64,000 bases of DNA. It comes from Blastocladiella emersonii ATCC 22665. Its lineage: Eukaryota; Blastocladiomycota; Blastocladiomycetes; Blastocladiales; Blastocladiaceae. A program made the position numbers and the translations under genes. Below, one piece after another: positions 9,801-20,141 of the stretch; the first letter of the stretch is position 1, and every line of letters begins with the position of its first letter. Where the stretch lies: the NCBI GenBank assembly GCA_025594325.1, contig JANHCV010000010.1:1116001-1180000 (forward strand). The letters run 5' to 3'. Below the pieces are notes generated by a model. The model saw only the letters and a program-made list of their open reading frames with translations. It was not told where the DNA came from and searched no databases.

Positions 9801-11662
9801 TCAGTCGCTCTCGCCGCCGCCGTCGTTCTTGCGCGACTTCTTGCGGGCGGGCCCAGCCTTGTCGCCGCCAGGCGCGGCGCGCTTGGGTGGTGCGGACTTG
9901 GACGACTTGGTGACGATGCCCTCGCCGTCGTCGGCGTCGCTGCCGCCGTCGCTGGCGTAGTCCGAGTCAAACTCCTCCTCGGGGTCGGACTCGGACTCGC
10001 CAACAAAGTCCTCGTCGGGGGACTCCTCGTCCTCGTCGTCCTGGTCGTCGACCATGGTGCCCGCGGCGCCGCGGCCGCGGGCGGCGCGGCGGCGGGACGA
10101 GGTGCCGGCGTCGGCGGCGACCTCGTCGTCCTCGTCCTCGTCGTCGTCGAGGTACGGGAGGCGGGCCGCGTCCTCGACGAGCTCGTTCTTGACCTTGATG
10201 CCGCGGGCGCGGAGGTGCTCGCCGAGCAGCGTGTACTCCTCGCGCGGGATGTTGCTGAGGGGCACGTCCGTGTTGCCGCGCAGGGTGAAGACCACGTCGA
10301 TGGTGCGCGACGACCCGCCCGAGACTCGCGAGAAGGTGACGTGGGCAATGTCCGAGTAGGCCATGTAGGTGGCGGGCTTGGGGATGAACAGGAGCGACTT
10401 CTCAAGCGGGTACAGGTACCCCTCGTTGGCCTTGAGCGAGCACTTGATGCCGTACGCGCCCGACGACGACCGGAACTGGCCGGGGATCGTCACCTTGCGG
10501 CCCGTGAGCCCGCGGAAGATGGCCGACACCACCTCGTACGTCGGCGCGTCGTAGTGCTTCTGCAGCACGTCCGGGTACTCGCGCTGCAGCGTCTGCTCGT
10601 CCATGTTGACCTCGGTGACGAGCTCGTCGTCGCGGACAAACTGCAGGACCAGGAACGGGTACCGGGTCTGGCCCTGACGTAGCGGCGGGTCGAGGCCGAT
10701 GACGAACACGACGTGCATGTCGTCGGGCTTGGGCAGCATGAACAGCTTGGTGATGGACGTGTACTTGATCTTGTAGTCGTACGACTTGCCGCGCAGGCGC
10801 AAAAAGTCCTTGAACATCTCGACGTCATAGCGGCCGCGGGGCGTGAGGAAGGGCAGCTCCTTGAACGAGACGATCGTGTCCGACTTTTCGACACCGAGGT
10901 CGGCCTTGGACTTGATCACGTCGCACAGGTAGTCGGCGGCGGTCTGGTTGTTGGCGCCGTCGGCCGACTCGTCGCCCTCGACGTCGACGCCGTCGTCGTT
11001 CTCGGACGGTGCGAGGCCGGGGACGTGCATGCGGCACTCGACGAGCTGGTCGACCTGGGCGTTGCGCGGGAGGTCGCCGGCGGCAAACTCGATGGCGACC
11101 TCGTTCTTGCTCGAGTTGACGTTGGCGATCTCGGAGAAGGGCAGCTCGAACAGCATGCGGCCCGTGGACCGAAACACGAGCTGGTGCGGCTCGACCTCGG
11201 CCGTGCCCCAGTTCCACCCGCGCACGCTGGTCTCGAGCGCGTCGAGCGACATGGAGTAGGTGATGCGCACCGCGTCGCGCACGCGCTCGTGCAGGTCGCG
11301 GTCAAAGTTGTCGAACTTGAGCGTGGTGCCGTCCTTGAGCACGACGCGCAGCTGGTAGTGCCGCGCCGACCGCAGCCAGTAGAAGCGCTTCAGGTCGTCG
11401 GCCTTGGCCGTCACGAGGTTTCCGTTGCTCGACTTCCACCCGAGACCCTGCTGCGCGAACCGCAGGCGGCCCTCGGTCTACACGTGTGGTCCGGTGATGC
11501 GACGGCGCGGCGGTGGCGATCGGACGGAGCGGCGGTGGCGATCGGGCCGTCAGTATATGCACTCGCGCGCTCCCGACGGGGGTGCGCCTGGGCGGCCGTG
11601 CATACCGGGGCGACGCCGGGATCGGCCGTGTAGAAGATCTTGTCGAATTCCTGCACGCTCAT
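9801..11662 (-). CDS. POB3: FACT complex subunit Pob3/SSRP1, 577 aa
   Basis: Two exons, 11662-11606 and 11477-9801, with a 128-nt intron. The first exon supplies MSVQEFDKIFYTADPGVAP and the second continues TEGRLRFAQQGLGWKSSNGN, rebuilding the conserved Pob3 N-terminus. With Spt16, Pob3 forms FACT, which loosens and reassembles nucleosomes during transcription and replication. Recognisable blocks follow: RGWNWGTAEV with LVFRSTGRMLFELPF (first PH-like, SSRC region), the central tandem PH-like domain (PFLTPRGRYDVEMFKDFLRL, HYDAPTYEVVSAIFRGLTGR, GIKCSLKANEGYLYPLEKS) and an acidic Asp/Glu/Ser tail ending in a short Lys/Arg patch. There is no C-terminal HMG box, as expected for fungal Pob3. The intron contains a small GC-rich duplication of a GGCGGTGGCGATCGG unit. 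Confidence 0.95.
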
Positions 11663-11912
11663 GGTGCACGGTGCGTTGCGTGATTCGTTGCAGAGAGTGG
11701 TAATACACGGCTGATGATGCCGGCACGATGGGGAGAGCGGGGATGGAGCGCGGGCTCCGCGGCAGCGATATGGCCCGAGCGACGTGCGAACGCTCAGCTG
11801 CGCGAGGGCCGATAGGAGTGACAGGTCCCCTTGGCTCACTCGCGAATGACTCTTTCGCTACCCCGATGTACCGCTAATTATTATTCAAGTGTGGACGCGT
11901 AAAATAAGTTAG

Positions 11913-11955
11913 AATAACCTCGAGATTAATTATTATAAGCCTCGAGTGTTATTCC
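11913..11955. repeat. AT-rich inverted repeat (13/14-bp arms)
   Basis: The left arm GAATAACCTCGAG (11913-11925) is the reverse complement of the right arm CTCGAGTGTTATTC (11942-11955) apart from one inserted base. A 16-nt AT-rich loop separates them. Each arm contains an XhoI-like CTCGAG palindrome. It lies within about 90 bp of AT-rich sequence. Confidence 0.8.
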
Positions 11956-13152
11956 TTCGTGCGTGCAGCAAATGGGTACGCTTCGCGACGCGACGCGACG
12001 CTGGGCGACTGCCGCTTCAGCGTGTTCTCGGGCAGCCCTCGAGACCAATTCGAGAACGATCAATGTGCCCAGCGTAGTTGGCTTGGAGGCCAGCGACGAG
12101 CGCGTCGGGGCCGTGAGTCATGAGGTTGGCGGCCCACGTCGCGGGCACGACTTTGTGCCCGCTGCTCGCCCCCTCCTTCCCGCTCTTCATCCTACCGTCA
12201 TCTCTCCTCCTGTTGCCACGTAACTTGATGCATTTCTGCGCCCACCGCCGTGGGCCCTGACGCCCGGCTGGTCCTGGCCTGCGAGGCCGCCGAGCGACAA
12301 TAGCCATCCCACACCTCATTGACAACCGCTACACCTGCGACTGCTGCGCGGCACTTCGCTTGGATCTTTCCGTCGCTCGTCCGTCGTCGCACTGCCTAAC
12401 GTGTCCAACAATCGCTGAGATAAACATCCCTTGCTGACCAAGCGAAACGTGGAAACCGACCCCGCCACTTTGCGAAGAGCGTATTTCGTCGCCACCTTGT
12501 CTTGGTCGAACCCTCGTGAGTGATGAATGTCGCTGTCGATTGGGTACGGTCGCCTTGGTTCTACAATATGATTCTATGCTGGGTCGAGTGTCGACCCGCA
12601 TGCGCGCGCTGGACCGTTGCTGACGTAATGGGTGCCCAGACGCACGCAAATGGACTCGCTCTTGCTGTCGCTAAGGCGCTGGGCAAGGTGAATGAGTTGC
12701 TGACGCTTCCCCGCCCCCTCATCATCGTCATGTATGGTCTCAAAGCGTTGCGTCCGGCTGGTCAAGGATTAAATTCTCGTGCTGCGTGCGTATCTCTCAT
12801 CTCGATGGCACCCCGCTCGCTCACACCGAGTCCGCTGGTGTAGACCTGATCCTTGCGAGAGCTGGACACTCATGCGGGTGCGACGGCTCACCTTCCAGTG
12901 CGCAGCTTCACTCTACCGAGCTCCACCCTTGCAGCCATTGATATCGCCGGCTCTTCGTGTAGAGCATCGTCTTCACTTCGAATTGAAGTCGCTGGTGTCG
13001 CCAAGGCTCATCCGGTCGCCTCGAACCGAATCACCCCTTCACGTCAATGACGAGTATCACCGCGGCCGCGCCGAAACGATGGTCGCCCGCCCCGATCCCG
13101 CTCATTCTCCACAACCGCTCGCGTCGCGCGTCGCTGGGCGTCGCCTGCGCGG

Positions 13153-13182
13153 GCGCCGTGAAAAGACCGCGCCGCTCGCGCG
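13153..13182 (+). repeat. Copy B of a dispersed 30-bp identical repeat
   Basis: Identical to 3768-3797, same orientation, 9.4 kb away. On the reverse strand both copies can be read as ARASGAVFSRR, but the surrounding frames diverge, so this is more likely a non-coding repeat remnant than a shared gene segment. Confidence 0.8.
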
Positions 13183-13601
13183 GGCAACGCCCTTCGGACA
13201 ACTCGACCGCGCGCGGCGGGACGTGTTTGCGGGCCAGGAGCGGCGCTGGTCAGGCGCAGGGTTGTGGGTGCTGAGCTGTGTAATAGACTCGCGTGTTTGC
13301 TTCAACCGATCATAGTCCCAGGGCAGGACCCCGTCCACGCTTCAGCGCTCGCGACTCGGGACCCCTAGGCGCGCTCGCCCTCGTCCTGCACCGCTTGCCA
13401 AGAGCACATCATGCCGAATGCATCCAGTCTAATCCAAGTTCCATAGTCCGTAGTCCAGCATCGTTTCGTCCGGGGGAGGGGAAGAGCGACGAGTGGCGCC
13501 AGCAACCGCGCCTCTTCCTCGCGTCGGCATTCTTCGCCGCGACGCCCGCTCTCGGCTTCCGCTCCCCAACCCCCATGTAACTCGGCCTGCATACTGCAAC
13601 C

Positions 13602-14135
13602 ATGTCAGCGACGATTCCTGCCGAGATCAACGACCTGCTGAAGAAGTTCCGCCTGCGCCGGTCCAAGACCATGGCGGCGCTCGTCCGTACGGCGCGCCGT
13701 CCTTGCTCCCGCCCAGCCCCCGCCTGACTTTGCGTTCGTACAGTCAAGATCGACATGCAGTCGCTTCTGGTCGAGCACGACACGACGCTTGAGGACCTGG
13801 CGTCGCTCGAGGACCTGGCCGACGCGCTGCCCGAAACGGCGCCGCGCTACGTGATGCTGTCGTACGTGGTAGCGCACAAGGACGGCCGCGTGTCGTACCC
13901 GCTCGTCGTGATCCAGTACACGCCCGGAAAGTACGTTGGCGGACAGCGCTTGCTCGGGCCGTGCGAGACTAACCTGCCGCGGTGTAGCGCGCGACCCGAC
14001 CAGAAGATGCTGTACGCGGGGACGCGCAACGACGTGGCGCGCGCCATCGGGTCCATGGGCAAGGTGCTCGAGCTGTTCGACGCCGAGGACCTTACGGACG
14101 CGTGGGTGCAGGCCGAGCTCGGTGTCCAGGTGTGA
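13602..14135 (+). CDS. GMF1: Glia-maturation-factor-like ADF-homology protein, 139 aa
   Basis: Three exons: 13602-13686, 13744-13930 and 13988-14135, with two 57-nt introns. The joined protein is one ADF-homology domain of GMF type: LLKKFRLRRSK at the start, then LKIDMQSLLVE, the conserved ALPETAPRYVMLSY, RVSYPLVVIQYTPG, RPDQKMLYAGTRND and DLTDAWVQAELG. The length is typical of the family (about 138-142 aa). GMF binds the Arp2/3 complex rather than actin, removing branches from actin networks and inhibiting new branch formation, mainly at cortical patches in fungi (yeast Aim7). It converges with the small ankyrin gene, about 115 bp apart. Exon joins were chosen to restore the VLKI and TPGNARPDQ segments. 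Confidence 0.92.
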
Positions 14136-14251
14136 GTGCGGGCTCGCGTGTGGAAGTGGCAATGTATCGCGCATATTGAGAGAGACGGAGGGAGCGGGCG
14201 AGAACGGGTATTGGACGAAGGCGACGAGCGAGGCGACGGCGACGGGGGCGG

Positions 14252-15079
14252 CTAGTCCGTCGTTGGAGACAGCGTGAAGATCTCCTGCATCTCGTGGTCG
14301 TCGACCACGTCGATGGGTCTCAGGTTCTTGCTGTTCTTGATGGTCCTGTTGAGCGGGTCGAGGGCGTGAGCGGGCGAGCGCAGGCGGGTGACGAGCGGTT
14401 CGCGCGTACCGGTCGGCGCCGCGCTGGAGCAGCACCTTGACGAGATCCCGCGCGCCGAGGAACGCAGCGAGGTGGAGCGCTACACGGCACTCGCGTCAGT
14501 TCGCGCCCGCACACTCTCAGTGAGCGGCGACGAGAGGTACCCGTGTTGTTTCCCTACATCCCGCCGACGCGTCGTCAGTCACGAAGCGCGAGCGACCGAA
14601 GCGAGCGCACGTACGCCAAACTTCTCGTCGAGGTCCTCCTGGAACGAGGAGTCGATGATATCGCGTGCCACAGCGTCGAGCCCCAGGAGGATCGCGAGGT
14701 GCAGCCCGGTCATCGACCCTACACTCACCACCTCGTCAGCAATTCGCGCGGGACCGAACGCTCGCCGGGCACCCATACCAATGTACCCGCCGAGGAACTT
14801 GAGGGCCTCGAGCTCCATGTCCTTGGGGTACTTGTAGTCGCCGCGCTGCTTGGCCTTGGCGAGCTCGCGGTTGTGCGCCAGCAGCTCGCGCACCAGCGCC
14901 GTGTCGCCCTTGGCCACGGCCGCAAAGTACTACGGGTACGCGCGCGCGGGTCAGCGTCTCATCCCCTGCTTCGTTCATCAGAGTCCATGGCCATGACATG
15001 CATTCTCGGGCGTGGCCGCGACCTTGAGGGTCGGCGACGCAGCGGTGGCGGTCGGCGCGGGTTCCGTTGCAGTGGGCAT
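14252..15079 (-). CDS. Small ankyrin-repeat protein, 189 aa, five exons
   Basis: Predicted exons: 15079-15002, 14929-14615, 14553-14541, 14479-14410 and 14345-14252. The joined protein has a Pro/Thr/Ala-rich start (MPTATEPAPTATAAS). Ankyrin-like units follow: YFAAVAKGDTALVRELLA, MTGLHLAILLGLDAVARDII, NNTALHLAAFLGARDLVKVL, then LQRGADRTIKNSKNLRPIDV. Ankyrin repeats mediate protein-protein binding; the partner is unknown. Two splicing features are unusual: the first intron needs a GC donor (GCATGT), and the third exon is only 13 nt. Both are required to join the ankyrin consensus in frame. The coding sum is 570 nt, a whole number of codons. The gene is divergent from ERB1. No specific family was recognised. 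Confidence 0.75.
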
Positions 15080-15403
15080 GGTGGTGGGGTCAGGGTCTCG
15101 CAGGGTCCTCTCCTCGCTGCTGGTGGAGCTCTGCGATGCCTAACCCGCCGCTCAGGAGGCAGGCCGGGCGGCCGAAGGCGGGCGGAACGCGTCGCGACGC
15201 GTCGGCGCGGAAGCATCACGTGCGGCGGGAGACACGCAGCCCGACCTAGCGACGGGTCACGCCGCATCAGCTGACTCAAATCCACTGCTTTCCCTTCCCC
15301 TCGCGATCCCGGCACCCCGCGCAGCCGCGACGCCACGAGCGGCCTGCTGCCATCACCAACAACGCAGACGTAAACGGATCACCCGTCACGCCACCACCAC
15401 ACC
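15080..15403. promoter_or_regulatory. Divergent promoter interval between the ankyrin gene and ERB1
   Basis: A 324-bp interval between two start codons on opposite strands, so it must carry both promoters. No TATA box or recognisable operator was seen. Confidence 0.5.
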
Positions 15404-17905
15404 ATGCCAAAGCTCGGAAAGCGCCGCCAGCGCGACGACGACGCGGTCACCGCCGCTCCCGCTGCTGCCGCTGCCGCCCCTGCGCCCTCGCGGCGCGGCA
15501 CCGCCGCCGGCAAGCCCGCGGCCGCGGCCGCCGCCAAGGGCACCATCGTCGATGCCGATCTGAGCGACGACGACGGCAGCGACGACGAGTTCCTGGACGC
15601 CGAGATCAACGCCGAGAGCGACTCGGACGGTGACTACGAGGACAACGACGACGGCGCCGAGGATGACGAGGACGACGTGGTGCTCGGCGACGACGACCGC
15701 GAGGTCTCGGCCGAGATGCTCGGCCGCCTCGCCGCGCACCGCCAGGCGCTCATCGACGAGGTCAAGGCCAGCAACGCCGCGGCCGGCGTGTCGGACGAGG
15801 AGGAGGACGACGCCGAGATGTCGGACGACAACGGGATCCCATGGGGCGGCTCGCTCTCGGACGATGAGGACGCGGCGCCCAAGCGGCTGATGCGCCCCGA
15901 GATTGTGCCCGAGACGGACAGCGACGACTCGGATGCCGAGGTACGCTGCACCGCGCTTGCTCGCGCCGTCACCGACACACCGGCATTCGCAGAATACTAA
16001 CCCGTTCGACCCCATGAATAGGACCACGAGAACACGGTCGGCAACGTGCCCATGGAGTGGTACAACGACTACCCGCACATCGGTTACGACCTCGAGGGCA
16101 AGAAGATCCTCAAGCCGGCGACGAGCGACGAGCTCGACAAGTTCCTGAGCAAGATGGACGACCCGACGTTCTGGACGTCGATCCACGACAGGGTGGACCA
16201 AAAGGACGTGGAGCTGACCGAGGAGGAGCTGCAGATCATCCACAAGCTGCAGTCGGCCGACTACGCGGCCGAGGGCTTCAACCCGTACCAGGACACGGTC
16301 GAGTGGTTCACGTCGCAGACCATGGTCACGCCGCTGTCGGGTGCGCCTGAGCCCAAGCGCCGCTTCGTTCCCTCCAAGTGGGAGCACAAGAAGGTGATGA
16401 AGATTGTGCGCGCGATCCGCAACGGGTGGATCGTGCCGCGCAAGCCGCAGTCCGAGGCGCCCAAGTTCTTTGACGTGTGGGGCGCCGACGACGCGCTGCC
16501 CAACACGCACCCGATGCACCTGCCCGCGCCCAAGGCCAAGCTCCCCGGCAACGTCGAGTCGTACAACCCGCCCGCCGAGTACCTGTTCACCGAGGAGGAG
16601 AAGAAGGAGTGGCTCGAGGCCGACCCCGAGGACCGCAAGCTCGACTTCATCCCGCAGAAGTTCGACTCGCTGCGCAAGGTGCCCGCCTACACCCGGTTCA
16701 TCCACGACCGGTTCGAGCGGTGCCTCGACCTGTACCTGTGCCCGCGTGTGCGCAAGACCCGCGTCGACGTGGACCCGGAGTCGCTCATCCCGAAGCTGCC
16801 CGACCCCAAGGACCTCGAGCCGTTCCCGACCTCGCTCTCGCTCGTGTTCCGCGGCCACGAGTCGCGCGTCCGGTCCTTCTCGCTGTCGCCCTCGGGCCAG
16901 TTCCTCCTGTCCGGGTCCGACGACGGCTCCCTGCGTCTGTGGGAGGTGGCCACCACGCGGTGCCTGTACAAGTGGAAGTTTGCCGACGGCATCACCACCG
17001 TGGCGTGGAACCCGAGCAAGGGGCTCAGCGTCGCCGCCGTCGCGACCGGGTCCGACGTGGTCCTGCTCAACCTCGCGCTGGTCGCCGAGAGCATCACGGC
17101 CGACAAGAAGGTGGCGCAGCAGACGCTCACGCTGCTGCAGGGCGAGGCGGCGCCCGTCGCCGCCAAGAACACGGCCGACGGGATCCCCATGGCGCCCAAG
17201 TGCGAGTGGCAGAAGCCGCCCAAGAAGCTCGCCGCGCACGGCGCCATGTGGGTCGTGCACCACCAGCGCGACGTGGTGTCGGTGACGTGGCACCGCAAGG
17301 GCGACTATTTCGCGTCGGTGGCCCACAACGCGGGCGCCGGGGCGGTGCAGATCCACCAGCTGTCGCGCAAGCAGACGCAGCAGCCGTTCAAGAAGAACAA
17401 GGGTCTGGTGATCACGGCGCAGTTCCACCCGACGCGGCCGCACCTGTTCATTGCGACGCAGCGGTACGTGCGCGTGTACGACCTGCAGCAGCAGACGCTG
17501 CTCAAGAAGCTCATGTCGGGCGCCAAGTGGATCTCGTCCATGGACATCCACCCGGCGGGCGAGAACGTGATCATCGGGTCGTACGACCGCCGGCTGTGCT
17601 GGTGGGACCTCGAGCTCGGCACCATGCCGTACAAGACGCTGCGGTACCACAAGCAGGCGCTCCGGTCGGTCGTGTTCCACCCAAAGTTCCCGCTCTTCGC
17701 GTCCGCGTCCGACGACGGCACCATCCAGGTCTTCCACGGCATGGTCTACGCCGACCTGCTCACCAACCCGCTCATCGTCCCCGTCAAGATCCTGCGCGCG
17801 CACCAGCCCGTCGACGCCCTCGGCGCACTCAACCTCCAGTGGCACCCAACACAGCCGTGGATCATCTCGTCGGGCGCCGACGGGAGTATCAAGCTGTGGA
17901 CCTAG
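15404..17905 (+). CDS. ERB1: Ribosome biogenesis protein Erb1/BOP1, 806 aa
   Basis: Two exons, 15404-15940 and 16022-17905 (81-nt intron). Erb1 acts in the nucleolus as the central member of the PeBoW complex (with Nop7 and Ytm1), needed for 27S pre-rRNA processing and 60S assembly. A Lys/Arg start and long acidic region (about 1-180) come first. The BOP1NT domain follows: MEWYNDYPHIGYDLEGKKI, FNPYQDTVEWFTSQTM, SKWEHKKVMKIVRAIRNG and DRKLDFIPQKFDSLRKVP. A C-terminal WD40 propeller begins at FRGHESRVRSFSLSPSGQFL and continues through HPAGENVIIGSYDRRLCWWD to WIISSGADGSIKLWT at the very end. Length matches the family. The gene is convergent with the syntaxin gene, 64 bp between stops. Confidence 0.96.
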
Positions 17906-17969
17906 ATGTTTGCTTCCTGTTTTCGTCAATTACTATAGCTCCATTTTGTTACACACTTTTGGGGGATCA

Positions 17970-19746
17970 CTACGGCTCGAGCGGGTGCACGGCCTTGGAG
18001 ATGTTGGGCAGCGTGATCCCCAGGACCAGCCCGACCACGGCGAGGACCAGGACGAGGCCGAGGCACAAGAGGATCCACTTCTTCTACTCGTCGGAACATC
18101 GCGTCAGCATCTCGCTTCATCGCGGCAACGACAAGAAAACGCGTACCCGTCGCGCCTTGCGCGCAGAATCCACCGCGTAATCCACGTCGCGCGCGCCCGC
18201 CTCGATCCCCGCGGCCGTCTCCTCGGCAAACTGCGCAATGGTCATGATCTGCTCGTCCTGCGCGGCGACAAAGTGGGCGAGGTCGTTGGCCATGACGGTC
18301 AGGTCCTACGACGGGAGTGAAGGGGAGGGGTCAGCGTGGCCATCGCGGTGGCCGTGGTGAGGGAAAGGAAGCGCGGTGGTGCGTACGTGAATCGACTTGT
18401 CGAGGTGCAGCAGCTCGCGGTGGCGGTTGCGGATCGTGTTGCGGCGCTCGCGCTAGGGAAGCGGTGTGAGTGAGGGTCGAGAGGGGGAGTGGGGAGTGGG
18501 GAGTGTGTAGTACCTCGCTGACGATGGTCTCGGAGAAGATGGTCGGCGCGGCGCCCGAGGACATGGCCCACTCGACCTCCTCGGCGGACGCGTCGGGTTT
18601 CGCTACACACGTACAATTCAGCGACGCAACGATCGAACCACACAAACGAGCGTACCGATGCGCAGCTGCCGCTGAAAAAAGTCCCGCGTCCGATCCGCGT
18701 GGGCGTTCTGGAGGTTGCGGAACTGGTTGGTGGCGTCGAGCAGGGACCCGAGCAGCATCTTCTCCTGCTGGGTCGCGGCGCGGTGGTCGGACGGCGTGAA
18801 GTTGGTCTTGAGCAGGTCGAGCTCCGAGATCTTGGACCGCAGCACCGCAATGCGCGACTGCAGCGCGTCGGCGAGCGACTGCGCGCGCACCCACGGCTCG
18901 CCGTGCGCGAGTGTCAGGCACGACCGCTGCACCGCGTCGAGCTCGAGCAGGTCCCGGTGCAGCAGGCGGACTTGGACTTGGAGGCGGGCGACGTCGCGCT
19001 GAGAAGAGGAGCGGGTCAGTACACGGCGTGGCGAGAGTCGAGTGGGCAGGAGCGCGTACGAGCCAGGCATCCAGCGACCCGACCGCGAGCGTGACATAGT
19101 TATCGTTATCGTACGTTGGCGGCTCGATGATGGACGCGGGCCGGACCACGGGCGCGCCGGGCGGCGCCCGCACGCTCGACGCAGCGCGGCCCGCGGGCGG
19201 CGACTCGATCACCGTGATGGGTTCCGGGATCACCACGTCCTCGTCCTCGCCCTCGCCCTCGCCGTAGTCGCCGCCGCCGTGGTCGGCCGTCGACGGGATG
19301 CTCGGCAGCGGGCGGTACGCCGTGTGCGCGAGCCGCGACGGACCCGGCCCGCTGGTGCTCGCCATGGCGGGCGACCCGCGGCCGCTCGCGTCGCTCCCCG
19401 CGCGCGGGCGCGATGAGGACGGCCACTCTCCGCGGCGCAGGGCAGCGACGGCGGATCCCGGCGGACGCGAAGATGATGACGAAGGCGGCGCGTCCATGGT
19501 CAGCGTGTGCACGCTCGGCATGGCGGGGCTGCTGTCGGGCTCGCTCGCGAGGGCGGTGAACGACGCGCCGCGGTGGCGGCTCACTGGCGAGTGCCCGCTG
19601 CCGCTGCCGCCGTCGCCGGCCGCCGCGGGCGCGAGGTCGCCGTTCGGCACGAGCAGGAGGGGCACCTCGGCCGCGTCAGGCTGCGGTGGTGCGTGGAGCG
19701 ACGGGTCGCGCAGCACGGCGAGCTCGTGGGTGCGGTCGCGCGACAT
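17970..19746 (-). CDS. Syntaxin-family Q-SNARE with long N-terminal extension, 485 aa
   Basis: Six exons: 19746-19060, 18998-18656, 18602-18514, 18452-18387, 18305-18147 and 18083-17970. The joined C-terminal half is a t-SNARE: a helical regulatory region (WLRDVARLQVQVRLLHRDLL, RDFFQRQLRIAKPDASAEEV), then a SNARE helix (RHRELLHLDKSIHDLTVMAN, VAAQDEQIMTIAQFAEE with the zero-layer Gln). It ends with the juxtamembrane SARKARRKKW and one C-terminal membrane anchor (ILLCLGLVLVLAVVGLVLG). The SARKARR junction and the KPDASAEEV segment resemble plasma-membrane syntaxins (Sso1/2), so a role in secretory-vesicle fusion is likely. The first exon encodes about 220 Pro/Ser/Gly-rich residues absent from ordinary syntaxins. 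That exon is open throughout and joins in frame. Confidence 0.82.
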
Positions 19747-20141
19747 GGTTGGTGGGGGCTGCTTAGCGGGGAAGGCGGGTGCAGCAGTGTTCCATGGGTT
19801 GTGATCGGCGCGGTGATGAGGGCGGTTTGGGGAGGGGGAGAGAGGGGGGAAGGCGGGCGGGCCGAGGAGCGCGGCCGTGCGATGTGAGAGATGGCAACGA
19901 GACGGCGACGTGCGCAGCAGCAGCAGCCGTGGACCCGGCGGTCGCGGCCCTCTCCACGCACGCGGGTCGTGAAAGCGCGGGGGAGCGCGACGCGACGCGA
20001 TCGGCCGTGGCTGAAGTGGGCCACGTGCGCCGGTTCAGGGGGCTGCTCTGGGGCTGCTCCCCTCCTCCTTCCTCGCTCATCGGCCGCCGACCACCCCTTC
20101 GTCTCCGCCAAAGACCACGAAACCAACGCAACGTAAAGCTC
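19747..20141. promoter_or_regulatory. Divergent promoter interval, 395 bp
   Basis: Lies between the start codons of the syntaxin gene (minus) and the Pro/Ser-rich gene (plus). It includes a purine-rich run at 19830-19860. No specific element recognised. Confidence 0.45.

Larger units (their letters stand above)
11663..13601. other. Divergent intergenic region between POB3 and GMF, about 1.9 kb
   Basis: No credible gene. The POB3-proximal side should hold that promoter. At 11870-11960 a distinctly AT-rich island with an inverted repeat interrupts the GC-rich surroundings. At 13153-13182 lies the second copy of the 30-bp dispersed repeat. Short frames here, such as 12520-12843 on the plus strand, show no recognisable protein. 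Confidence 0.5.

Noticed and set aside
10713-11633. 306-codon plus-strand frame opposite POB3
   Set aside because: Antisense shadow; POB3 domains and splice signals explain the interval.
15386-17929. 847-codon open frame on the minus strand
   Set aside because: Antisense shadow of ERB1; composition (Val/Arg/Leu/Gly) has no domain signature, while the plus strand carries BOP1NT and WD40 motifs.
16477-18180. 567-codon plus-strand frame overlapping ERB1
   Set aside because: Out-of-frame shadow rich in Arg/Ala/Pro; no motifs.
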